Shown here one piece after another: positions 12,301 to 24,300 of a DNA stretch of 64,000 bases. The stretch spans positions 31,191,558 through 31,255,557 of the forward strand of contig CM049310.1 of the NCBI GenBank assembly GCA_026874595.1, given 5' to 3'. The notes below the pieces were generated by a model, which was not told the DNA's origin, did no database searches, and saw only the letters and a list, made by a program, of their open reading frames with translations. The first letter of the stretch is position 1. Each line of letters starts with the position of its first letter. This DNA is from Sipunculus nudus (lineage: Eukaryota > Annelida > Sipuncula > Golfingiida > Sipunculidae). The translations under genes and the position numbers were made by a program.

Positions 12301-15300
12301 TGTAAATTTGGCTTTGAAAGGTCGACAGATTTACTCAAGATGTGGGCCCTGTGACTTTGACCTTTAACCTTGTGAACTCAAAACCAACCGGGATCTTCCC
12401 TTATTATCAGGAGAGCAACATTTGGAAGATGGAAGTTGTGGTATGGAAAGTCTGGGCAGGACTTCTTAAGATATTGGGTTCACAAATATTGTATATTTCC
12501 ACAAATTTATGGTACTTCAGTACTTCAAAATATCCTTAATTAGGTCAATTTGACACTGAAGGTCACTGACACAAGTTTATGAATATGAGAAGTCACTATC
12601 CCTGAACTTTCTTCATTCTTGATTTCATTACAATCCATAAACCCAATTTGAGAAATGTAATGTTTTATCAGATTTTCACTAAATATAATATTATTCAAGG
12701 TCAAGGCCACTCTCATATTAAAGGTCATGACCCCTATTGGATCAGGCTCCATCCTGAGATCAATACATGTGCACAGTCAAAGGAAATCTTATTGTTAGCT
12801 TGTAAATGACACACTATGACCATTCCTTTAAGTACACTCCTTTTTCATATAGTCTCAATCCTCTAAGAATCCTGTCAAGGCAACTAATATCTTATCAGCA
12901 AATGTCATATCTTGAAGATATTTCTACTCAATAATGAGATTAAAACAATTTTCTGTAATAAAGCTCCATCCCATACAAACCCATCTACAAATGGACTGCA
13001 AAAAAAGATGCCACTCACGGCAGTTCTCCTCATCAGACCAGTCTCCACAACCATCAAAACCATTACACACTGTATCCATGGTGATACATTTGTCATTGTC
13101 ACACTTGAAGTTGGCTTCATGGTCACCACAGTCTGCAATTTCATAGAATTAGCATGGTCAAAATTTGTTAACTCCATAACATTTTACTTTCATGGTTGTT
13201 CCACATATTTATCAGAAACATCTGACTTTATTTTGGCACTTAGACTGCTATGTCTATACCATTACCATGGTTATGTGAAGCCAACAAAGTTGAATTTCAT
13301 TATTCCCTATACTTAGTCTTCTGTTAACTGGCAACCTGGGAGATATAAAATGAGTTATTTAAACTACTGTATGTGGTCCTGTGTGATTTCCCCCAAACAT
13401 CTTGCCATAAAAACTAGAAATATCTGACAATGATGACGTCATAGTATCCATAGGCCTTGGCCACACCATCTTTTCAGCAGCTTTTTTCTCTACCCCTTGA
13501 GAGTTATAGAATGGACCTTAATCTACTGACACACCACATTTGGCGTAACTGCTGTTATTCCTGTTGCACCTTCATGTGTACAAATAAAACTGTATAAAAC
13601 AAACAAGAAATTAAAGAGGAATGGATAATGGTTAAAGGGTTAGGGAAATCATAGTGAAGGTCATGGTAATAACTTAAAAGGTTCAATCTTTTGACCCATA
13701 TAGATCTATGCCCATTAGAAATTTAAAAAAAAATTGAGCGGAAAAACCATCATCAAATGATATAATACCTACAAATCATCTCACTCGTATGAATTCTGAG
13801 TGGTACACACATCATCAAATCTATAGCATCTTAAATTCATCTCATAAGAATTTGAGCAGTGAAACCATCATCAAATGACATGTTATCTACAATCATATTA
13901 CTCAGAAGAATTTGGCAAAACCTTTAGCAAACCATATGGTATTTTCGAATCATTTCACTCATAAGAATTCTGAAGGTACAACCATCATCAAACTACAGAG
14001 TATCAATATTCTTTATGCATCAGGTTACAATAATTCTGACAGATAAATAAGTTTAAAGTCACTACATGTCATGAAATAAAGTTGGTCTAAACACTGTTTC
14101 TCTTTCACAACCACAAGAGCATTCACTGAAAAAAGAGTACTCTTGACCAAACCAATTTCACTGACATCACACAGACAAGTGTACAAATGTTACAGGCACA
14201 TTTCATCATGTTATTACATACCACATCCTGAGGCCTCATCCTCACCACCAGGACAGTTAGGGACACTGTTACAGTAATCCTTGGCAGGAATACAGCCAGC
14301 TCCTGGACACTTGAACTGGCCTCGTGTACATGCTGCAAGATATATTCAATATTATATACATGTTAACTTACCTCATGTACATGTTCCATAATACATTTCA
14401 CATAGCACACATTTGTAAACACTTAAAACTGATATGTAATGCATGTTGGGAAATAATTTTTAAAATGTAAATGCAACTACATATGGATTTATTCTTCAAA
14501 TAAACTTCTCAAGCACATATCAAGAAGAGTTGGGAATCCTTCATTGAGCAAATGTAAGGTGATGCAGTGTTTAGATTAAAGATGTCATTAATAAGTGTAC
14601 ATCTTGATGAAAAACAAGAAGTTTCTAAACCACTGACTGTATTGACCAGATACTTACTGCAGTTGGCTTCATCAGACCAGTCTCCACAGTCATCCTTGTT
14701 GTTACACTCCTCAGACAGAGGAATACATCGACCTGTACCACAGGAGAACTGGAACTCTGTACAGTCTGTAATAAAAGAATATGGTCAACTATAACCTTCA
14801 GGAGAACTGGAACTCTGTACAGTCTGAAATGAAAAGAATATGGTCAACTATAACCTTCAGGAGAACTGGAACTCTGTACAGTCTGAAATGAAAAGAATAT
14901 GGTCAACTATACCTTCAGGAGAACTGGAACTCTGTACAGTCTGAAATAAAAGAATATGGTCAAATAAAACCTTGAGGAGAACAGGAACTCTGTACAGTCT
15001 GTAACTAGAATATCAGCAGAAGCTGACAAAAGCCCTCAGCCAAAAGAACAGTGTTTAGAGTTGGTAACAGTAAAAGTACTAAATGTCTGTTCTCACATGG
15101 ATGTATATCTGTACATATCTCAGTTATAAATTTAAAATGGAGAGGTATGTACCATGATTCATAACAATCCACCAAATGCTTCCTGAAAAATAAGCTTCTA
15201 AGTTTTATTCTATTATAAGCTCTGTGATCTTGAAAAATAGGTCAAGGTCACCCATCTTCAAACCTGACTGAGATTTTGTTGATATACATCTTCACCAAAG

Positions 15301-18300
15301 AAATAAAATTCCTGTTGTGAATCCTTTTAGAGATATACCGCTTACAAGGCCAAAGTTGAAAAATCCAAGAAAAATTCATTAAAAATCAGAAATTGTAGGT
15401 GGAGCCCCCAAACTTGTGCAGCAGTTACAGACCATCAGTCCCTATGATCATGGTAAGAATTGTGAAAATCCACCCGATGGTTCCTGAGAAATAAGCTTCT
15501 AAATGTTTTTTCTATAATCAGCTCTAAAACGTAGAAAAATAGGTCAAGGTCACCCATCTTCGAAATTGACCGAGATTTTGTCAATATACATCTTCACTGA
15601 AAAATAAAATTCCTACGGTGAATCCTTTTAGAGATATCCCGCTCACAAGCCCAAAGTTGAAAAATCCGATAAAAATTCATTAAAAATCAGAAATTGTAGG
15701 TGGCGCCACCAAACTTGTGTAGCAGGTACAGACTATCAGTCTCAATAATCACAGTAAGTTTTGTGAAAATCTACCAAATGGTTCCTGAGTAATAAGCATC
15801 TAAGTGTTTTTCTATAATCAGCTCTAAAATGTAGAAAAATAGGTCAAGGTCACCCATCTTCAAACCTGACCGAGATTTTGTCGATATGCATCTTTACCAA
15901 GGAAATGAAATTCTGACGGTGAATCCTTTTCAAGATATCCCGCTCACAAGGTTAAAGTTAACGGACGCCGGACAGACGGACAGCTTGGGTGACGACAATA
16001 GCCCATCAGCCTGAGGGCTGAGGGCTAATAAACGAATATGGTCAACCATAACCTTCAGGAGGACAGACGGACGGACGAACGGACAGACAGACGGACAACG
16101 GACCATGACTATAGCTCAGATGACTTATAGTCAGCTGAGCTAAAAATTTGGTCAACCATAACCTTCAGGAGAACTGAACTCTATACAGTGTGTAATAAAA
16201 GAATATGGTCAACCATAAGCTTCAGGAGAACAGGAACTCTGTACAGTCTGTAATAAAAAAATTTGGTCAACCATAACCTTCAGGAGAACTGAACTCGGTA
16301 CAGTCTGTAATAAAAGAATATGGTCAACCATAACCTTCAGGAGAACTGGAACTCTGTACAGTCTGTAACAAAAGAATATCTCAACCATTATCTTCAGGAG
16401 AACTGGAACTCTATATGTTGAGATCATAGAAACAAAACCACACAGACCAATAAGGCTTCAATACCTTTAAAGTTCATTTATAATGACTTGTTTCATCAGA
16501 TCCACCTTTTTTCACAGATTTTTAAATACCCATGTATGATGTAGTGAGCATTTCATTGAAGAAAACCTTATCTGAAGACCTTAATGCCACCATCGCTTTG
16601 GTTTGAGCACTTTTCTAATACAATCAACCAATTGCTATTTCAAATAGTCCAAGAAGTGATCAGCCCTTCCTTTAATTTACTAAGGACAAACCTTACTTAT
16701 CACAAAGGTTAAAACAGAAAATACACTGTATTATAAGAATCAGCCAACTTATTGTTATCACACTGAATAGCTACAAGCAAGTGCTGCTCTGCTGGCAGAA
16801 TAATGAAGATGTAAAACTTACTGCAGCTGAGTTCATCTTCTCCGTTTGTACACTCGTCAAAACCGTTACAGACCTGGTTTGCACGGATACATGTGTCATC
16901 ATCACATGTGAAGGCCAAGGTTGGGTGACAAGCTGAAGTTGAAAAGATTCCCATAAAGTTTCAATTGCAACATTTTAAAAAGTTAAAGTTTGTAAAATAC
17001 AATGTAATTATATAATGAAATGTACTTGAGGTAGACATCCTTTTGAAACTGAAATATAGGGATTCTTGCATTTTCTATCAAATTAACACCTTGGTGCAAT
17101 CAGAAAGATAAGTTATTCTGACTTGATACCAAATGAAAATCCACAAGAATTTTATAACTCACTGCAGTTAGCCGCTTCATCATCACCATCGGGACAGTCT
17201 TCAGTGCCATCACAGTACTTGAGAGCGTCCAGACACAGACCCTGTTGACACTGAAATTCTCCACTGGCACAGGCTACAAAACAAGAAATTATGCACTAAA
17301 TCATACTTTACAGAGATTTTTATCTCAAACTCAAGGAGCGCTTTATTGATATTCTTCAGCAAGGAAAGCTAACCTGGAATTCCTGTCATGTAAAACATGA
17401 ATGTATTTAGTGTAACAAGAAGCTCTAACACTTCAGCAAACAGACATTAAATCAGTTTTCAGGTATTGACTTTTTATTAGAGGAAAGACTCACAGCATGA
17501 AGCCTCATCACTGCCATCAGCACAGTCCAGGTTCCCATCACAAACCATACTGTTGTCCAAACAACGGCCAGAAGTGTTGCACGAGAACTCAAATGCAGAA
17601 CAATCTGAGATGAAAAATAAATTAATTTTAGGAGTACTGAAGTTTAGAAGTTAAATAAACACACTAATACAAACAATTAATGTAAAACCAACAACATAGA
17701 ATAGTTTCCTTGGGCCATCCTTATAAAATTCTGTGTTGGGACTAACACTGGTCCACAAAATATCATCAGAAAAGGAGAAAAAACATTTACTTTTAAGGCA
17801 GGTTCTGAAATATATTGCACCTTTAAGTTTTCATACGTGAACACAAGGGATTTTGTCTGGCTAAAAAACCAAAACACTGTCTATACATGCAAGTCATTTG
17901 TAAAGCCGATATAGTAGCAGTGTTCTAAAAAAAAGGGTACAGAAAAGCTACAAATATGCAACCTAGAATGAAGAAAACTCTTTTGACAATACTGAAGTTA
18001 AGCAATAATAAAGAACAATTAACGAACAATAAAAAATGATCAAATGTAACACAGTTAACACATAATTTTCTTTTGAAAGCTGATTAAACATATAAACAGA
18101 ACCATGTCCATCAGTTAAGCCATAAATTCATATGAAATTATCTTTTTAATAGAAATGTAAGTAATGTAAGTTTCAATCAGTTTCACTTACCGCAGTTGGA
18201 TTCATCACTCCAGTCCCCACAGTCATCATTTCTGTCACAACTGGCAGTCTTCGGAACACACTTGCCATTGTTACAGGAGAAGTGGAAGTCCTCAAGGCAA

Positions 18301-21300
18301 GCTTGGAGTAGAAAAATATATTTATGTTAATCAACTGGAAAGCAATCTGAACACATGTAACATTCTAATAAGTAAGTCTTTACTATATTAATAGTGATAA
18401 CAGAAAGAGCTTTCCTGTGTTTTATCAGAAAATTAGATGTACCATCACAAAACTGAACACCATGTATACTTACTACAGTTAGCATCCTCATCTGTTCCAT
18501 CAGGACAATGAGGTGAACCATCACAAAACTCCACACCATGTATACTTACTACAGCTGGCATCCTCATTTGTTCCATCAGGACAGTGTGGTGTACCATCAC
18601 AATACTGAACACCATGTATACTTACTACAGTTGGCATCCTCATCTGTTCAACCAGGACAGTATGGTGTACCATAAACAAGGCCTACACGCCTAATGCGAA
18701 CCTGTGCAAAGTTTAGGAGTATGAATGGAGGTTTATTTTTAAAATTTAATATTGATCCTCCTAAGTCCTGCATATCTACCTCAGTCATTATGATTTCAGC
18801 AAAATGGACGTTTCTGACCTGCAAGTTTCTGACTAGGATATTTTAAAACCAGAATATGAGTAGTCGACAAGCCACTATGTGTATCTGCAGAAATCAGAGT
18901 GGGAAGGGTGAAGTGAGGCATGGATTAAGTGGCAAGGGGAATAGAGCGTGTTGTGTTGCATATTAGCATGGATGTCTGCAGCTTAAACGTGAATGTAGGT
19001 GGTGCCACCTGTCATAAAATCGAGAAAATTGTCCAGGATGTATAAACCTGCAAAATTTCCGGTGGATAAGTCAAACCACTGCCGAGATATGAGTGATTTT
19101 ATCCCAAGGCAGATCAACAGATGGATGCTGTGCATAAGTGGTTGCAGATGGCGCCACCAGTTTTGTCTATAATGAAGAGCTATGTGAGATCTATACACAT
19201 GCAAAATTTTGGCCTAATCGGTCAAACGGTTCCCAAGATATGAGCTTGGATGTCTGCAGAGTAAATGTGAAATTTTGGCCCAATCGGTCAAACGGTTCCC
19301 GCGATATGAGCTTGGATGTCTACAGAGTAAATGTGAATGTAGGTGGCGTCACCTGTCATAAAATCAAGAAAGCTGTCCAGGATGTATAAACCTGCAAAAT
19401 TTCAGGTGGATAAGTCAAACCACTGCTGAGATATAAGTAATATTATCCCCAAGGCAGATGAACAGATGGACGCTGTGCAAAAATGGTTGCAGGTGGCGCC
19501 ACCATTTTTAGTGTATATTATAAAGCTATCAAAGGGCTACATTTGTGCAAATTTTTTGCCTGATCGGTCAAACGGTTCCCGAGATATGTGGGTTAATGTG
19601 TGGAAACAGACGCACAAATGGACACTGGGCAGCAAGGAAAGGTCAGAGGTCAACCAAATATGAAGGCGCAGCAGTTCACATGTGACCTGATGATAAACCC
19701 GATTTGCTTAAAATGCAAACCAAGTTTTTTCAAACAGTTGAAAGATATAGTTCCAATAATCTGGGAATTCTGCATCTAAACATTGTGTCCAGACGTCTAG
19801 ACGCTGTGTCAAGACACCCCCCCCCCCCCCCCCCCCCCCCGAGCCAGGTCAGTTGACATGGTGATGTCTTGACCCCACCTGTTTGTACTGAGTGACCTCT
19901 TGACTTGGCTGCATGAAGTCAAATCTGTTTTCAAATACAGAAAGCCTTTTTCAATTGGCTACAATGCGTTTTTAAAACTGTATTTACCCATTCTATTCTT
20001 ATAAAACTGGCAGAACCCTACCATAGAATAATTCTTGTAAAGTTTAAACCAATCAGCTGAACAGTTTCATCATAAATCAGTGTATAAGCTAAAAGAGTTT
20101 AAAATTACATTTTCGCTTGTAAAAAACACATCAATGTAGGTGGCGCCACCAATACCTCAAAATCAGATATGACATATGCGACAAACATTGGTATAAAATT
20201 TGGTCATTATAGCTCTAGCCATTTCTGAGATTTTAATTTTAGTGTGCTTTTTTGGACAGATGACTAAGTTCAACCTCCTGTAACTCGGCCAAAAATCTCT
20301 GAACTGGAACCATTCCAACAAACTTGAGAGAGATTGTTTCAGGGATCATTTCTGTGAAATATTGGACAATTTGGCTGGACAGTTTCAGAGAAGAAGATTT
20401 TAAAGGTTTTTAGGCTTTTTCTCTATAAACTCTAAATTAATGCAGATACCCAATAATAAGCTCCAGGGCACCAAGTTTCACATGTGACGAATTCTTACAT
20501 GTAATTTGGAGCTGCTAGCTCCGACAGTTTCTGACTTACAGCCATGGACGGCGGAAAGCCAGCCCTGGAGGGCGGACGACGGATGGACGACGCTGCACCA
20601 TCGCATAAGCTCACAGGTTCGCTAAAAAATGAACACCATGTATACTTACTACAGTTGGCATCCTCATTTGTTCCATCAGGACAGTGTGGTGTACCATCAC
20701 AATACTGAACACCATGTATACTTACTACAGTTAGCATTCTCATCTGTTCCATCAGGACAATGAGGTGAACCATCACAAAACTCCACACCATGTATACTTA
20801 CTACAGTTGGCATCCTCATTTGTTCCATCAGGACAGTGTGGTGTACCATCACAATACTGAACACCATGTTTACTTACTACAGTTGGCATCCTCATCTGTT
20901 CCATCAGGACAGTATGTTGTACCATCACAAAACTCCACACCATGTATACTTACTACAGTTGGCATCCTCATCTGTTCCATCAGGACAGTGTGGTGTACCA
21001 TCACAATACTGAACACCAGGGATGCACACTCCAGATACTGGACAGCTCACTTGATTCTCTGTGCAATCTAATAATAAAGAGAAGAAAATGTTTACCAACT
21101 GTTGCTCTATCTTATTCACAACACTAAGTATGTTTCAGAGACTAGGGTCAATCCAGCTCAATCCTAGTCAGAAGTAAATACATGCTACAAATAAATATAA
21201 CTATCTTTGAATAAAAAATAATTTATATAATTTTAACTTAACTTACTTATTGCACATTTATGAACTATTGTTCAGTCTTATTCACAACGCTTCAGGGTTG

Positions 21301-24300
21301 TCCAGCTCATACACTTATTCATGTAGATGTGTTTACTTACTGCAGTTTCCTTCATCGCTCCAGTCACCACAGTCATCCTCAGAGTCACAAGTCTCTGATT
21401 TTCGGATACACAACCCGTTGTCACACTTGAACACATCTGCTCCATCACAAGCTGAAATATTAAATTGATTGAAGGATAAATCCCTAATCATACCATAATT
21501 ATACTGATAATTTAGTTATTGAACAGCTTAAAGTCATATATGGTTCTAATAATGTCTACTGTTCTAAATTTGAGTTCATTGTGTTCCTGTAATTATATAA
21601 TTAAACTCAGAGGTACCCTGGATCAATTACTCACTGCAGTTCATTTCATCAGACTTGTCCTCACAGTTGAATACACCATTACACTTGTAGATCTTCTCAA
21701 CACATTCCCCGGAGTCACACTTGAAAGTGAACTCAGTTTCACAGTCTGTGGTGGGAAGAAACAAATCATAATGTGATTAAATCAAAATGTTCTAGGTACA
21801 CTGTTAAGCAAATAAAACAAAAATAAAGCATGCAATATTCATTATAAAGCCATATATGCAAAAAATTGTGACAGTTAAACCAGTATTACAAAAATCTTTC
21901 ATAAAACTGAATATTAACTACATACCACAGCCTGGTTTTTCATCAGATGAATCAGGACAATGCTCTGTTCCATCACAGAACTGGATGGCAGGGATACACA
22001 GGCCCTGGTCACACTTCACCTGACCAAAACTGCAGTCTGAGGAAAGGAAAACAGTGCATCAAGTTAAAATAAAGTTCTGTCACAAACCAGGAAAATGACC
22101 TAATGGTTCATTTACTGGTAATTCCTCCATGGCAAAAATAAAGGGTTCATAGACAACATGGCCAGATATATTATGGATCTAAATATTTTGTTTCTAAAAA
22201 AGATTAAATTGTTTACTGGCAAACAGTCATTATCAGGGTATTAGTTAATATTTCAGTTAATTTGCACATAAGAAACAGATCACTTAACCTAGGGTCAGTT
22301 TTATAGTAAAAGAGCTGATAAAATCAACCTTGAATCTATTCTTTTTCTTCCCTTGACTAATTTCCTAACAGACTTAATATTTATTCCCTGTATTATTTGG
22401 CACTTTTCCCAATGTTTTATTCAAGTGTTGTTTACAGATTCACTTACTGCAGTTGGCTTCATCAGCAAAGTCTGAACAGTCTGGGTTGCTGTCACATACT
22501 TTCTGTTTGGCGATACAGTTGCCCTGGGTTGGACATTTAAATTCTGTGTCTTCATTACAGGCTGAAAGCAGGAGAAAAATCATTTCATACAAGGAGGCTA
22601 TTTAAGTTTTCATTGTACAGAAAAGATTGTTACATTATGACATCCTTTCAGAACATAATAAAAGACCAAGATATGAATCCTGATTTACTTACTGCAGTTG
22701 TGTTCATCTGTGTTGTCCCCACAGTCGTCCACCTTGTTACAAACAGCGGCCATGGACACACATTCACCAGTTCCACATTTGAAGTTTCCAACACTGCTGC
22801 AGTCTGCAATAAGAGAAATAAAGATTAAACAAGATTTGAAGTTACAGAGTACAAGGGTATGAACTCAATAAAAGTAAATTAAAAACTTTAAATTCATTAA
22901 ATAGCCTTATAGATCAAGCCTGCAGCACATGGAAAATCCTTTATAACCCCTTCACATTGGTTTTATAAACAATATGACAATATGACAAATACTGTACTTA
23001 ATCTTTCAAACTCACCACAGCCTTCCTTTTCATCACTCTTGTCAGCACAGTCCTCCACTGAGTTACAGAAGCTCACCTTGCTGATGCACTGACCATTGTC
23101 ACACTGGGTTTCACCCTCAGCACAAGCTGTTAACAAGCAGACAAAATGAGGAGTCTGTATTCAATGGTACAATATGAAAATTGTAGACACAGTTCATGGC
23201 AACAATCAAATTCATCTGTCACATACTACTTATATAACATATGGACACGACCGTTCATGAATCATTTGAATCTAACAAAAATTACATTAAAATGGATATC
23301 TCTACTTACTGCAGTTGAGTTCATCACTGAAGTCTCCACAGTTGTCTGTACGGTCACATTGCATGTAAGCCCTAATGCACAAGTCATTGTTGCAGTGGAA
23401 CAGGTATGATGCTGTGCAGTCTGTAAAACAAGATGAGTTTTCATTCAGTTACAAGGAAAAGGGAAAGAAAAAAGTAAGTTTTGCAATGGTAGTGCTGGCA
23501 AGCAGTTAAAAAGAGTACTAGGTTTAATTGAGACAGAATATTTTCAAAACAACCCTTAAATACTGTGCCTGCTGAGTGGCATTAATACCTTGGCAAAGTC
23601 AGCCATTTAAGGACATTAAAACAGTACAGACATTAATACACAAGTGTCATCATGTTTTATTTTTGGTTTCTTTCATTCAAAATTTCCTGGTCTTCTATTT
23701 AAATAGCTTCACAAAAATTTATTTTGAATTCTTCTGATTTTTTCCAACACCTTAACTCTGGGGGATCTGTTGACTGACAAAGCTACCAAGCAACCAAAAT
23801 GTCAGAAAAGCAAAGAGTAATTTTATATATGGAGTTAAGAAAAAGTAGTAAATACTCACTACATCCATATTCATCAGAATTATCTCCACAATGGTCAACA
23901 CCATCACATCTCTGCTCATTAGGGATGCAGACTCCAGAGTTGCATGCAAATGTCCATCGTGGGTCACAAACTGAAAAGGAGGGGCAAATTAAGATCCTAC
24001 AGGTCTAAATGATGAACAAGGGACGACTCTGAATATGTATATAGGTTGACTGATCATCCTCAAAACCGCACACAAATACCAGCAGGTTGAGAGAGCAACT
24101 AGTTGATGATGGCTGGGGTAAATGCTCTGGTAGACTCCAAGGTTCTGAAAAGTGTTGTGAAGACTTTACACCATGGCCTCCACTGAAAGCACTGTTTTAA
24201 GCCTTGAACATGAGAAATAGTACACTGGCATTTAAACAACTATATATTCATCAATCTATCAGTGAAAACAAAATTGGATAAAAACATCTTATTTACTATG

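Noticed and set aside
20495-20791. Minus-strand ORF with partial LDLa-like text ([10 protein letters not shown])
   Set aside because: It runs over 76-bp half-exon copies and transposon sequence. The first three cysteines and an acceptor are missing, so these are not functional exons.
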